Origin: Serpula lacrymans var. lacrymans S7.9
Taxonomy: Eukaryota; Basidiomycota; Agaricomycetes; Boletales; Serpulaceae
DNA: 64,000 bases
Direction: 5' to 3'
Assembly (NCBI RefSeq): GCF_000218685.1
Contig: NW_006763293.1
Coordinates: forward strand, 1,358,720 to 1,422,719
This document shows, piece after piece, positions 24,520 to 37,600 of the stretch. Made by a program: the position numbers and the translations under genes. Position 1 is the first letter of the stretch; every line of letters begins with the position of its first letter. The notes under the pieces were generated by a model. That model had not been told where the DNA came from and did not search any database. It worked only from the letters and a program-made list of their open reading frames with translations.

Positions 24520-24720
24520 AAAGGGTCCAGTTGGACTTAGTTGTCTTGCGATCCAAGGTTGCAAAATATTGTACCGTCGCAATTAATAAAATGGTACCTA
24601 GTTAAAATGCATTTTAGAGGGCGGTATGTCTACATCCAGCTGTCTAACATAACAGTCTAGTACAATGATAGGTTGTGCTTGCGGCGCGCTGGCAGTGGCG
24701 AGATGAAGAATGATGCTACC

Positions 24721-26341
24721 TTAAAGCTTTTTGATCACGGCTGCTGTGAATTCTGATGTAGTAGCAGCACCTAAGTAGAAAAAGGGTGAGGGCTGGAAAG
24801 CAAAAGCAAGATACTTCAGTGACTGACCACCCATATCTGCTGTTCGGACCTGGGCATCGTTGATGACATCAAACGTTGCGCTAGCAATGCTGTTAGCAAT
24901 GGAGTCAAGGCTGAAATCGACATGTTAAGATATGAAATAGCGTATAAAGAACTTGGGGTACAGACCCGAGGTGCCTGAGCATCATCGTTGCACTAAGGAT
25001 CATGGCAGCCGGGTTGGCGCGGTTGGTGCCCATGATGTCAGATGCAACGTGCCTGCATCCAGGTTCGAACAATGCATATTCCTTTAAAGTGTATGAGAGC
25101 GGGTGCATAAGAATGGTAATAGTAACTTACGCGGCCGATATTGCAACCTGGGACGATACCAGGTCCACCGACGAGAGCAGCACCAATGTTCGAGATGATG
25201 GCACCGTACAAGTTTGGCATGACCATGACGTCAAATTGTCCAGGTTTCGCGACCAACTGCATGGACCTGAGAAGAATATGAAAGTTAGGTGTGGACGACT
25301 AATGGATGCTGCGTGCAAATGAAATTCACGTGTTATCGACGATCATGTCATTGGCTTCGATGCCTGCGGATTTGTATTCTTCTGCCACACGGCGGAAGGT
25401 GTTAAGGAACAGACCGTCTCCGAGTTTCATGATGTTAGCTTTGTGCACACATGTTACTTTCTAGAAAGACACTATCAAAACGCTTTATTGTCTATATATG
25501 AGGAAAAGTATACCTTGCGGTTGTTCTTCAACGCAAAGTCAAAAGCAAAACGCGTGATGCGCTCTGCCTTTGCTCGCGTCGAGACTTTCAAGCTTTCGAC
25601 GACACCAGGGTAGCTCTGGTGCTCCAAACCAGAATATTCACCCTCGGTATTTTCACGAATGATAGTAAAGTCGACATTTGAGTGACGGGTTGGGAAGCCG
25701 GGGAGGGATTTACACATCACAACCGACGCGTAAATATCGAGCTGCTGACGCATGGCAACATTCCACGAGACATGTCCAGACTGAGAGATAGGAGTGAACA
25801 AAATTCCTGGAGAAAATGCGACACTAGATCAAGTTATTGAACGGAAATGGAGATGGAGTATTACCTTTGAGGCCAACTCGGTTGCGCTTTAAGCTCTCCA
25901 TTGCCTGCTTAAATAGCTCCTCGCCGGACGAAGATATGCCGGAAACGTTATACTGCTCCCACTCAATGGGTGCACTGACATGCTCGAAGATTTCTTTCAC
26001 GGAGTCCGTGATCTCTCCACCTATGCCATCACCTGGTATCAGAGTCACCTACCGAGATATTAGCGGCTTTTAATTCAGATATACGTAAAGAAGCCTACAG
26101 TATATACACCACCATATTTTGTGGGAAGCTACAGATGCAATTAAACTCAACACATGTCGATAGACGTTTCGATAAGCCAAAACATACTCTTTGGGTTACT
26201 CTCGGAAAACCGGCAGAAAGCGTTGTAACTGTTCTCTGCTAAAAAAAAAATGAGTGCAGAGTGCTGGTAAGAGAACAGCAAACATACAGATTGGTGAAGA
26301 ACTGGGCGGGTCGCCGCCGACAGCGCGTTGCGGAACATCAC
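24721..26341 (-). CDS. IDH1: NAD-dependent isocitrate dehydrogenase subunit 1, mitochondrial
   Basis: Ten exons: 26341-26288, 26238-26188, 26128-26099, 26048-25865, 25806-25514, 25460-25330, 25266-25131, 25081-24966, 24910-24828, 24770-24721; 375 residues. A presequence [18 protein letters not shown] precedes [20 protein letters not shown] (nucleotide/substrate loop). Further signatures are [75 protein letters not shown] and [20 protein letters not shown]. The residue pattern ([22 protein letters not shown]) fits the regulatory Idh1 chain, which pairs with Idh2 in the TCA cycle and binds AMP. Every join is phase-consistent. It is divergent from the alpha/beta hydrolase across 310 bp. Confidence 0.95.
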
Positions 26342-26651
26342 AGATGTCGAGAAAGAAAAAAAGCGTTGAGGAAAGAAACGGAAGAAAGACGCACCGTCAC
26401 AGAGGCTTGCATGGTGAGACCACGTGCTATCGGATCAGACAGCAGCGATGCACCCGAAATGGACTCGTGGGATGTCCAGAGTAATTACCAGGAAAGAGCG
26501 CCCATAAATTCACCAGTCCTTGGTTTTCTTTCCTTGACCTTTCCGCATTCAGGCTCTGTCCTGAAGGTTGGCTTTCGAGCGCTCTTGCTCGTCCTCTCTT
26601 TTATTTGCTATAGATCACGACTCAACACCACACCACCTTTTAATCCTAATT
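26342..26651. promoter_or_regulatory. Divergent intergenic region, IDH1 / alpha-beta hydrolase
   Basis: 310 bp between divergent ATGs. A CCACGTG core lies near 26421-26427, on the IDH1 side. Motif match only. Confidence 0.4.
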
Positions 26652-28782
26652 ATGTCTGCAAAGGTCTCGGACACGCTTGCAGACATTGCAGAAATACCCC
26701 ATCCTTCACGGCAGAGGGATCTCGCCTTCTACGCCGTTTTATTACTCGTCATTTTACCGCTTTGGTCTGCCGTGCCGTTTTCATGGATGTTCGTTCTGTA
26801 TACCCTTCACACTGGTCGGATCTGGTCATATACCTGGCATGGCAAAATTTGGTTCGCCGCCGCTCTCTGTGAGGTCAGTCGTCCCTCATCATGTTTAGAA
26901 TGTCTACATATACCATCCACTTCTCTTACTCTGTTCACATCTATCATAGGTTCTCTTTAGCGTGCATCACTTCCTTATGGTCCGATCGATCTCAGGCCCA
27001 TCTCCGAATGGTCCTGGACATCTTGATGAGCTTCAGGCGGCATTTACCCGCGTTCTGAAGGCTGGCTTAGCTGGCCTCTCTGAAGATGACCGTGACGAAG
27101 AGACCTTGGACGTAGATCGACCAGGCAGTCCGGCTGAGAATATAGTCCAGCTGAAAGCTAGTAACCCCCATGCAATAGATTTCAGGAACTATATGAGAAC
27201 CTGGTAATTTGATCATTCAGAATCTTTGCATCTTCTTCTGAGATAGTATTTTTTTTTTTCTTTTTCTTTTTTCTCTCTCTCTCTTCGAAGGTTCCGTAAA
27301 GCGCGATGGTCTTCCATACGGACCCAGGAGCTTTATTCATGGTTATATTGGTCTATCTACAACACATCGCTCCCCCCGCTAGAGAATCTTCCACCCGCAC
27401 ACCGCGTAACTCTTGATGATGCTCTGAGCCTCATCGAGAAACGTTCTGGTACTACTATACCCCAGGGCTCCGATCCAACTACTCGACCTATTCTTCTTAC
27501 TTTGGACAAGGTCAACGTCCACTGGCGACCTCTATTCTGGTATGTATTTGTTGCTGCGAGTAATTGTTACCAGAGGTGGTGGCTAATGCGCACATGGGAT
27601 GTGCGCTTTGGCTGTTACAACGGTTTGGAGTAAGTCAACTTGTGCACATGAAATATTCATTTGGCATTTAAATATCACTTGAAAGATACTTTATCAGAAT
27701 TCCTAAAAGCTGGGATCCAGCCTCTGGACCTCGTCCCATCGTATTCTGGCATGGGCTGGGATTGGGCTTGACCCAGTATCAAGTTTTCTTATCGCATCAT
27801 CTTCGCGCTTTTCCCGATCGACCGTTCCTCGTACCTTTACAGCCGCATATCAGCCAGGAGATCTTCCATTCAAAGTTTTTGAAGCCGATGGGCAGACATG
27901 AGACGACTGCATGTGTGGTCGGCTTGCTGAGAGAGCTGGGTTGGGTGTCTCAGAAAGACAAATACACCACTGATACCGAATCCGAACCCGAAGAAGCATC
28001 ACTTGGCAAATCCTCAAGGAAAGGCGTTGTGATGCTTAGTCACTCCAAGTCAGTGTCTCGTGCATCATATAGTAGCATTTGAACCAGAATATTTAACGTG
28101 TGCGGCGAGATAGCGGATCGTATGCGCATACATGGATGCTTAAAAGTTACCCACAGATGGTGGTACGCTCTTGCTTTGTGGATCCTGTCACCTTTTGTTC
28201 CTGGGAAGGCGGTGAGTAACTACTTCGAGAAATCATTTATCGGCTAAACAAAATCATGATACTTACTTAGATGTATGCTATAACTTCTTGTACAGACAAT
28301 GCACAACGGCGAGTTACTTCTTGTTTGTGAAGTCTCATGTTATCTAAAAGGCATTTACAGGGTATGGAGCTACTGATGCGCTATTTTGTCGGAACGGAGC
28401 TAGGTGTAGCCAATCTTCTCCAGCGGCACTTCGACTGGTCATCCAATGCACTGTGGTACGAAGAGATACCTAATGCACGGGACCCTTCAAAAACGATGTT
28501 CCTTTTGGGTGGTAAAGATGCTATCGTTGAAGCAGAGGTACGTTCTATTTGATCCCGCAGCATCCATTTGCCCCTATTCCACGAGTTCGTTGCTGGTGGA
28601 GGGCCATACCCTTGATGTATTCTAAGAATACTTACCTGAGGTCGCAGCGTGTCAAACGGTATCTACGTTCACATGGGGTTCGTAAAGGTTTGTACTTCGA
28701 TCCTGATGGCAGACATGGGCAAGCCCTGACCGCTGGGGGGGCCGGACACGCAGCAATCATGGAATGGCTGAAGGGAAACTAG
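26652..28782 (+). CDS. Membrane-anchored alpha/beta hydrolase of unknown substrate
   Basis: Exons 26652-26873, 26950-27203, 27291-27629, 27686-28048, 28114-28211, 28271-28308, 28361-28537 and 28648-28782 give 541 residues. Two hydrophobic segments lie at the N-terminus (LAFYAVLLLVILPLWSAVPF and WHGKIWFAAALCEVLFSVHH). The hydrolase fold follows: RPIVFWHGLGLGLTQYQVFL (oxyanion HG), nucleophile elbow VVMLSHSNGSY with Ser in SHSNGS (not the usual GxSxG), FLLGGKDAIVEAE with the likely acid Asp, and DGRHGQAL supplying the likely His. The family is widespread in fungi but substrate is unknown; a lipid substrate is plausible from the membrane anchor. Intron 6 (28309-28360) uses a GC donor (GCGAGT), required to link QCTT to GMELLMRYF. 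Intron 2 has a very long pyrimidine tract (27249-27285). Confidence 0.82.
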
Positions 28783-29297
28783 CTGCTGTGAACCAGATCT
28801 CATTCATTTCAACCACTGGTCCTGAGTACATATCCCTATCTGTATATACCCATACTCACTTGCATACACCTCGGACGATCGTCCTGTAATACCTTAGACC
28901 CAGTGCGCAATTTGCTCACGAATAACTATATGGGGGTGATGGCGTTGCTCAGTTCACGAGACCTGTAATTATATGTACGGGTCATCGGACACTTATCACG
29001 TTCCTGTAACGTTCCAATCAGCTTCACTTATGGGTGTTTGTGGGTCTCGATGTGTATTGATAACGTAGAAGACCTTAAACTAGAGCAAACACGGTGAGAC
29101 ACGGATGGATTGAGCCACCCTTTTGGCCTCATGTCAACTGCGCCTTTGTTTTGACTAGACTTCTATAAGTAATCAGTCGTCTTCTCTTATAAACTTGGGG
29201 CAACAAAGAAACTCCTTTCTTCTTCTCCACCCACCAACATCGCCGTTGCGTCTTTTTTATATATACCTCGTCAGCCTCTCCCTTCAAAGTTGAAACA
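28783..29297. promoter_or_regulatory. Intergenic region upstream of Argonaute
   Basis: 515 bp. A TTATAAAC TATA-like element lies at about 29187-29194, roughly 105 bp before the Argonaute ATG, followed by a pyrimidine-rich leader with TATATATA near 29261. No gene was seen. Confidence 0.45.
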
Positions 29298-32200
29298 ATG
29301 CCACCCAGAGCAGCAGCTCCGCCGGGAGGTCCGCCTCGTGGAGGTCGTGGTAGAGGAGGAGGCCCGCCAGGAGGAGGTCCGCCAAGAGGAGGTCCGCCAA
29401 GAGGAGGCCCACCAAGGGGTGGAGGGCCCCCCGGTAGAGGCGGGGGCCCTCCTCCTCCCGCTGTTCGAGGGCCTGTGGTGGTCGCGACTTCGACTGGCGC
29501 TTTACCTGACCGTCACGTCCAAACGGTGGGCGTCAAAAGGTCTGACTACGGGAGAGCGGGCAGAGTCATCCCTATCGCATCCAATTTTTTCAACATCACC
29601 TTGCCCGAAAACATAATTTATCACTACGATGGTGCGCACCCCCTTTTTTGCTATAGATTAATGTGTATGAGACTCATCGCTGTTTTTTGCTTGTCCGGTC
29701 CTGATCTTCAGTTGGTACGTGTCTTTCTCTTTTGATACATTATCGTGATCTATGCTGATGACTACGCGATCATATGAAGTGATCTCACCATCTGAGAAGA
29801 CATTACCCGCCCGTTTGAATATGGAACTGATCAAGCATTTACAAACGATAGATGCTCCCAACGTGTTCACACCACCAGCGGTGTACGATGGAAGGAAGAA
29901 CATGTTTGCATCAAGGAGGCTCGCTCTAGGTGCCACTGATAGCCAAGAAGTATATCGTTGTACTCGTCGCTGCGCGATTCAACTCATTTCGAGTCTAGTT
30001 TAGCGTGTGTTTATCTGATGAGACGACACGTGGTAGTCCAGGCGAGAATACCGGAGGGCGAGGACCCAAGGTGTATAAAATCAGACTTACTAAAGTGGCG
30101 GAAATCAACCCAGAGTAAGAATGTTTTTTCACAGATATTCACTATATCATGGTATCATTGTTTTAGGGTTTTGCAGCGATTCATTCAAGGACAGCAGTCC
30201 CACGACAACGACGTCTTGACTGCTCTGACCGTAGGTGCCATTTCCAGTAAACGCTTCTATGACGTCTGATCTCTTTCAAAAGGCTTTGAATGTTGTTATA
30301 CGCATGGAGCCCACCATGAACCACCCTTTCAACGTGCGCTCATTCTTTACCAACAGGGAAACGAAGGATATCGGTGTTGGCCTGGTTTTATGGCGAGGCT
30401 ACTTCCAGTCCGTTCGTCCTGCAATCGGACGCATGCTTGTGAATGTGGATATATCGACTGGAACGATGTACAAGCCGGGTCCTTTAATTGATCTTTGCCT
30501 GGAGTTCTTCGGCAGGCAAGGGCAACCAAACAATCTCAGCCCTAAGCGCGGTTTACCGGATCGAGAACGAATTCGCCTGCAGCGTTTTGTTTCAGGAATC
30601 CGAATCCAGACAATCCATGGCGATGAACGTCGCCGTAGAACCCCCCGAGTAGTAAAAAAACTCAGCTCAGCTGGAGCCTCAGACCTTACCTTTACTATGC
30701 GGGAAGGTGGTTCCATGACGGTTGCACAATACTTTAGACAGGTTCTGAATCGTCCTTTGCAATTCCCAGATGTTCTCTGCATTGAGGTGTGTCAGGAAGC
30801 ATAGTTCATAAACGATAACAACCTGACATTCAATCAGGTGGGTTCTGGGGCATTGATTCCTCTAGAGTTATGCACAGTCCCCGAGGGACAAATCATGAGA
30901 AAGCAAGTTCCACCAGAGAAGACAAAGGACGTTCTTGATTTCGCGACTAAAAAACCTCATGAACGTCTCGCCAGTATCACAAACGGACTCGCAGTAAGCT
31001 TACATACTTCTCCTATAGCATCCACTGAGTTGACCATGGACTAGGTCCTGGCGTATGGGCAATCAGAATATGTCCGAACATTTGGTATGCACGTAGAAGA
31101 TACTGCTGGCCCTTTGGCGCTTCAAGCACGTGTCTTGAAGCCACCGACCTTGAGGTACGGCCAGAATAGCCGACAGCCTACCATCGTAAGTTATTTCTTT
31201 CCCGTATGGTTTACAATATCGAACACCTTCCTATAGGCACCTGCAAACGGATCTTGGAACATGTGAGTGATGCATTCTGGGTGTGAAGGCTATGCTGATC
31301 TGAATATCAATCTAGGGTCGACAAGCGTTTTTATCGTCCCGCCTCCATCGATCGTTGGGTCGTAGTGGTTTATGAGAGACAAGCACGGTTTAACCAGCAA
31401 GCCGCGCAAGAGATGATCTCTGGCCTTATGTCAAGCTGTGCCAGCGTAGGTGAGACCTAGCGTGCTTAAGTTGCAATAATCTCGCTCATTTATGCATGTG
31501 ACCTGTGACTCTTTTGTAGGCATCAATGTGAATGACACTGCTCCAATCGTTACTTGGCAAAACGGCCAGGGCCGCATTGCTGATGTGAGCTTTTCAGAAC
31601 TAACGTCCATGGGTTTTGCATACTGAGCCTTTGCGGATTCTTCAGCAAATGCGTGACGCTGGTGCCCAGTGCTTCCAAAAAACCGGAGTTCGTCCTCAAC
31701 TTATCGTTGTAGTCTTACCTGATGGAGGAAATGATATATACACCGCCGTCAAACAGTACGTGCAGTGATATTTGGTGCTGAACTACTTCTTACCTCCCGC
31801 CTCGTTCAGTTTCGGTGATGTCACTGTGAGTACGATACATTCGCTCACTCAGATAACTCAGCTCACTCTTTTCGTAGGTTGGAGTTGCTACTCAATGCTT
31901 AAAGAGTTCGAAGTGTTTCCGCGCGAAGCCACAATACTATGCAAACGTTTGCCTGAAGTATGCTCACATCCTCTAGAGTCATATAGCCCATGGCTAATTG
32001 ACTGTATCACAGAATCAACGTGAAGTTAGGTGGTATCAATACCATTCCAGACCAACAATCTGCATCAGTGCTAACTGATCCCCGTAATCCTACTATTGTC
32101 ATGGGTATGTGAAATCTCCTTGCTTTGGCAGAGGTATTCATTATGTGTGTCAGGTGCCGATGTCATCCATCCTGCACCCGGGTCAGAGGGTCGCCCATCG

Positions 32201-33329
32201 TTCACTGCACTCGTTGGCAATGTGGATTCCGATGCTGCGAAGTATGTTGCAACTAGTTGTGTTCAGAAATCCCGTCAGGAGATAATTGAAGACTTGCAAA
32301 AGATGGCTGTGGTAATGATTTTATACTCCCGCTTTACTAATTTATACTGATAAATTGAGCTTTGGTCATCTAGGATGTTCTGCGCTTGTATATGACGTAT
32401 CGCCAGAGGGCTGAAAAGAAGCCTGGAAACCCAGCGCCTACTCGTTTGATTTTCTTCAGAGGTTCGTAAGCACGTACTTACCAGTAATAGGCATGTGTCG
32501 CTAACTCTTTTTGCTAATAGATGGTGTTTCGGAGGGGCAGTTCAAGCAAGTCTTAGAGGAAGGCGAGTCCATATCATAATTGGTTGAATTGTATTGCAAA
32601 CTGACTTATCATGTATAGAACTCGAGGCTCTGAAGAGTGCGCATGTATGACATGAGAATTAACAGTCTCGACTCACGATCTTTTCACTTTATCAGAAGCT
32701 TGCGCAGAGCTCAAGATCAAACCTTTGATCACAATGATCGTCGTGGCGAAGCGCCACCACGTTCGATTCTTCCCTCAGAACCCGGGAGATGCAGACAGGA
32801 GTGGCAACTGCCCGGCGGGTACTGTCGTTGACCAAGTGGTGGCACATCCGACCGAATTTGATTGGTATCTTCAGAGTCATGGAGGACTCCTTGGAACTAG
32901 TCGTCCCGCGCATTATAACGTGTTATACGATGAGAACAAATTCAGGTGAGTGTTGGTTCATGGATGTCAGTATGAGCCTTCAGAAACTGATCTGAGGGTG
33001 AATTGCAGTGCGGACGGACTGCAGGCTCTCTCGTTTGCCCTTTGCCATGTTTATGCACGCGCTACGCGTTCTGTGTCCATCCCAGCCCCGGTGTATTGTG
33101 AGTTTGTCCCTTAGCTCCTTCATTAACAATCTTATATCTCGCAAATTTCTTAGATGCGGATATCGTGTGCAGCCGTGCAAAGAATCATTATGACCCCCAA
33201 GGTCAACTTGATTTCTCTGATTCAGCCACGCAGGCCGACCAGGGGCAGGCGGATTCGACACTCGAAGCCTTCAAACGTGGTTTCAAGGATCTACACCCGA
33301 ATATGAAAACCATGATGTATTTCTCCTGA
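29298..33329 (+). CDS. AGO: Argonaute (ArgoN-PAZ-MID-PIWI), small-RNA silencing effector
   Basis: Twenty-two exons: 29298-29631, 29712-29714, 29780-29949, 29999-30114, 30167-30230, 30283-30786, 30838-30993, 31045-31185, 31237-31262, 31316-31449, 31520-31584, 31646-31755, 31810-31825, 31878-31957, 32013-32104, 32154-32311, 32374-32461, 32521-32562, 32619-32636, 32696-32945, 33009-33097, 33154-33329; 943 residues. A Gly/Arg/Pro-rich tail opens the protein, then ArgoN ([15 protein letters not shown]), [19 protein letters not shown], and PAZ. MID 5'-phosphate ligands Y603, K607, Q619 and K644 are present. PIWI catalytic residues are D673 (GADVIHPAP), E713 (SRQEIIEDL), D753 ([11 protein letters not shown]) and D888 ([10 protein letters not shown]), a DEDD set that should be slicer-competent. 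The C-terminus MMYFS is typical. Intron 18 starts with GC (32563). Exon 2 is 3 nt; its inclusion gives HYDVVIS, the family spacing. Confidence 0.95.
29320..29460 (+). repeat. Low-complexity GGPP/RGG repeat in the Argonaute N-terminus
   Basis: Imperfect in-frame repeats of GGN-GGN-CCN-CCN with CGN/AGA codons encode PPRGG and GGPPG units, an RGG-type tail. In other eukaryotes RGG tails of Argonaute proteins bind RNA or are methylated; here that is inference. Confidence 0.8.
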
Positions 33330-33528
33330 AAACATCCGTTCACCAAATGTTATGCTTCGAAGGGGTGTTGCAGTTTTGAAACGATTTTGCTTTGAGGCGG
33401 GATGTACATTTGCCATAACCATGCCATTCATTTTGTCATCATTGTAGTTTATTCCAGTTACAAAAAATGTTTCGGAAATGTGGTTATGACAAAGAAACCA
33501 CCACATATGAAAGATAGAAATCATATCT

Positions 33529-34389
33529 TCACTTCAATTGTCTCCTGCTGTGATTGAGCCACCAACAACCACCAGTGAGGTATGTCGCAAACGAAAGCCA
33601 GACACAGTAGGGAAGTAGAAGGATTGAGCTGCGTGTCCCTACCGACGCATGAAGTAATTTCTGTACAATGGGTGAGCGACAAGGTCACAAGTCCCAACTT
33701 ACTGCATTGTTCTGAACCAGATGAAACATAACAACGTACTGTCATGTAAAATGTCGTACTGGTAAGCGCGATGCTGTCCAGAAGGGCCCATCCGATCTAT
33801 GAATGCGCGTCATATTCATCGAGCGAAGTAAAAAGAGCGTATAGAAAGATGCGCCACCTGTCTGGCACCAAAGAATAGAGGGCTCCAAAGGCAGTTGAGC
33901 GCGAGTTGAGCATAGTACAAACCAAGAGCGAGGGTGAGATCAGAACTTGTACGAAGTCAAAAGGAAGCTAACTCTGAAACACAGGCATAGAATTAACGTA
34001 CCGGAGAACTGGGTCTGATGAAACGTCCAGAGCCTTCACGGCGATGTGCGAAGCATAACCCATGCCTACTGGATATGATTAAAAACATTGACGACTGAGC
34101 TTAGCCGCGTACATATGTAGAGCACAGGCCAGATAATAGGAAATGCTAGGCGGGGCGGGCGACCAGGTGGAAATCGCAACGTCTAAAGCGCGCGTTCCGC
34201 ATAAACTATCAGTTAAAATGACGGTGACTGTCCGCTATCAAAACAACGGCAACAAACATTGTACCACTGGGTGCGCACAACACGACCTGTGTGGGATCCA
34301 CTCAGTATACCAAGAACAAGGGGCAGTCCGACAGCTAGAATAGTATTGCGTGGAATAGCAACGAGAATCGAAGGGAGGCTGACTGACAT
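33529..34389 (-). CDS. TspO/MBR family membrane protein (translocator protein)
   Basis: Exons 34389-34258, 34182-34113, 34068-34002, 33945-33858, 33796-33740 and 33660-33529 give 181 residues. Five hydrophobic helices are visible: SLPSILVAIPRNTILAVGLP; PRLAFPIIWPVLYILGMGYA; LGLYYAQLALNCLWSPLFFG; IGWALLDSIALTSTTFYMT; LPYCVWLSFATYLTGG. The motifs WYNTLRFPPGRPP, FPIIWPVLY and ALNCLWSPLFF are the TspO/MBR signature with its Trp/Pro/Tyr residues. Members bind porphyrins and sterols in outer mitochondrial or other membranes; the role in fungi is poorly defined. It is convergent with Argonaute (200 bp between stops) and divergent from IPI1 (234 bp). The start MSVSLPS was chosen as the usual family N-terminus, although the frame is open further upstream. 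Confidence 0.88.
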
Positions 34390-34623
34390 TTTGGGGGGTG
34401 TTGCAGAGTGAGCGCCAGTGGCTCGGAGCCGGCGGTAACTCAAGACGTTGTTTGGATCCAAGGCCTTTGCCAAACAACCCCTCTTTGCACCATCTCGTGA
34501 CTCAGGAATTTGGACTATAACTTGAAGTAGACATCAGCAGTGTAATCTGTCGGCTCTGTTCTTGTGCTGCGAGTGAATTGTATGGGAAACGTTTTGGGAC
34601 ACGTCGATATATAAACGCATAAA

Positions 34624-37600
34624 ATGCCCAAGAGCTCCAAGAAAAAGAAAGAAAAGGCAGCTGATTTTTCGGTATTTTTTTTTTCCACATTTCATTGCTC
34701 GGGGATTGTAACTCATTTGCTATATTACTTTTTATACAGAAAGCCAAGCTTAAACTTGGTAAAGGAAAACAATTAGCCAGCAATGTTATTGATACCTCAT
34801 TCAAGGCTCGGAGTAAGCAACTTTCTCATAGCAAGATTATCTTTGATTCACATGGTCGAATAGCCATTGCTTTACCTACACAGAGTATCGCCACAGAAAA
34901 AGATGATACCATACCCACCACTAGGAAGAGACTTTCTTTCGATGACCTCATATCCCATCTGGGTCATTACAGCGCTGGGGTGCGCAAAGGTACGTCAATC
35001 TCAAACTGTAGGAATGCAGTGATTAATGTTCTATATCATCAAGACGCCATCTTTAGTCTTAAAGAACTCTTTGAGGCATATCCACAGATCATCGAGAAGT
35101 CGTTGACAACTTTCCTGAATGCCAGTGTGCGTTTGATAGGAGACGAGGTTCGTAACGATACACGTTTTCATCGAATTTCATCGTGATGAAGACATAAAAA
35201 GGACTCCAGCGTACGAGAAACTTTACTGCGTTTTCTAGACTGGTTCCTCCTATTGGTACCAACAGTACGACTTGTCCCTTACTTTTCTATCGAAAACACT
35301 CAGAATGATTGTCTATAGGAAAAACTCTTACCATATTCATCACTCATCCTTCTATTCACCACTTCCGCTCAAACTAACATCTTCCCCGAGATCCGCATCG
35401 ACGCCGTACGATTCTTAGACCTTTTCCTGAATGTTTTCCCCCAGAATGTTGTAGCAGGATGGATGGGAAACGGGACCGGGCACGGCAAACAGGTTTTAGA
35501 GGGATATCTAGGGATACTAAGTGCAGGGTCTAAATATGATAGCGCCGACAGTAAGAGATCTGTCTTAATGTGTAAAGTATCTGACCTTACAGTAATTTCT
35601 AACTCCACAGGTGGTGTCCAAGCCACATCCACTGCCAGTGTTGTTCTTTCGTCCAAGGTACGAACCCTGTCCACACCTTTTATACCTATATTCAAAAGCA
35701 TTATCACAGTCCAAAGCACTGGTACTGAACTCCTTGTCGACTTTTCTCAAAGTGGCTCTCTCTATAACCCATCACACTGGGAGTTCAGACAGTGATTACC
35801 TACCGACATGGTATTTTCTCCCCTCTTTTACCACAGGTGAAGCTTTCCGATCATATGATCAGTTCTTCCGCCCGGGTTCGTCATCAAGCACACACAGACT
35901 CTGGAAACCAGAAGTCGAGCTCGAGTCATTCGATGAAGATTTTTGTTATAGCTATGTAGCAGCAACGGACCCTCTCGTTCCCGAATGGAATGTGCAGATA
36001 TTAAATGAGCTACCGGATGTAACCATGAGCACCGAAGGCAACAATCTGCACCCATCCATCGACCCGTCTTTTGTAGTCGTGAGTAACCATCATCCACGGC
36101 ATTATAACTTTGATGAAACAACATATGTGTATTTACTTGCAGCACTTAGCACGAACGCTTCACGACACTCTATTATCAACTTTCCTTGATTGCGCACCTT
36201 CAGTGTTCTCTCCGAGCTCAAATCCACCAGATGTAGAGGTTACACTCGTCAAAGCTACTGTAAAGATCACATGTACGCTTTACAGAGTAATTCTACAGCA
36301 GTCAACAGCCGTACCAGCAAGTATTTTCTTTTTTCAAATCTTAGACCATCATTTATGCAGCATCATAGACTCAAGCGCATGATGCAGTGTGTAATGAATT
36401 GAAAACATTGCTCGGTTTTATGACACCTTATTTTCCATTCAAACCTGCGCATCGAGATATGAAGGTCGCGTGCAGGTCATTTTTTACTTGAAATGGTGCT
36501 GACAAATTTCGCTCTCAGATGGAACAGGTTTTTCAAGACCTTAACATAATATATTGCGAACTTACATCATTACTCAACATTTCGTCGCACTGGCGTTCTC
36601 CGGAGTCCAATCAACGTAAAAATCTTGGCCGAACAGGGCGCAAGGGAAACACAAAACGCGATGCATTCCATGGCTTGTCACAAACGCCTGATAGAAAATT
36701 ATCCATGCAAGCTCAGGCTGTCAGCTCATACATCATCCAATTGTTGCAATGCGACTTTACCTCGAACGCACTCGCTCGGCCGTTAACTACCACGGCGTAT
36801 GCTGCAATATTGCCAACAATCTGGTCGTTGCTCAATCAGCCTGTAGGGTTACATTCTGAACAGGAAGCAACATCGATACCAGAAACGGTGTTGAGCGCGA
36901 CACTTGAACACGCAATGAAGACTTCATCAAAAGCTGCAGTAAAAAGGTGGACGATTGAATTCATTGCCCGTATTTCTCTTGTATGTCCTCATGCTTTTAT
37001 TGGTGATGTCCTTCGGTACTAATACCATAGCATCTGTAAGTTGGAGACAGATGCTGGATATAAGGGCAACTTGGGAGCTCTTTTCCGAAATCAAAAACAA
37101 AAACACGAAGAGTGGATTCTTCATCTCCCGCAAACATTATGGGAAATTGGAGCCAATGATCTTGTCACTTCCGAGGTGAATGCAGTTCCACTTATACAGG
37201 AAACCTTCGATTTACATTTGCCCAGACTATCATTCGTTTCCTCTTGCGTCTATGTCAGCGCAGACGGGCTCACATGTCGTACGAGGTTTGTCTCCCTTCC
37301 TCCTTTGCGGACGTGCTTACCAATTTACTGTTGTCGTGACTCTCGCAGCTCGTCTCAGCAATTCACTCGCGTCTAATACCTTACTTCGGATTTATGCATG
37401 CTGTGCGTGGCCGCATTCCTGGCCCATATACAAAAATACCATCCACTTCCTCGTCATTGCGAAGACTTGTACTCGATTTGTCCGCTATCATAAGCTCAAT
37501 ATTCCAAAAGTCGGGCACGGATCAACAATCGGAGGGGTGTGACACTATTTGTCAAGCAGCAGAAGCGGCTGTCAGAGGCACGCCCGAGGAGGCATATTGG

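Noticed and set aside
27541..27576. 36-nt intron (GTATGT...CCAG) in the alpha/beta hydrolase
   Set aside because: Removing it creates TGA; reading through gives FWYVFVAASNCYQRWWL, which fits a membrane-proximal segment.
29290..29616. Second frame ([13 protein letters not shown]...) over the Argonaute N-terminus
   Set aside because: Shadow of the GGN-GGN-CCN repeat in another frame; the Argonaute frame continues into ArgoN.
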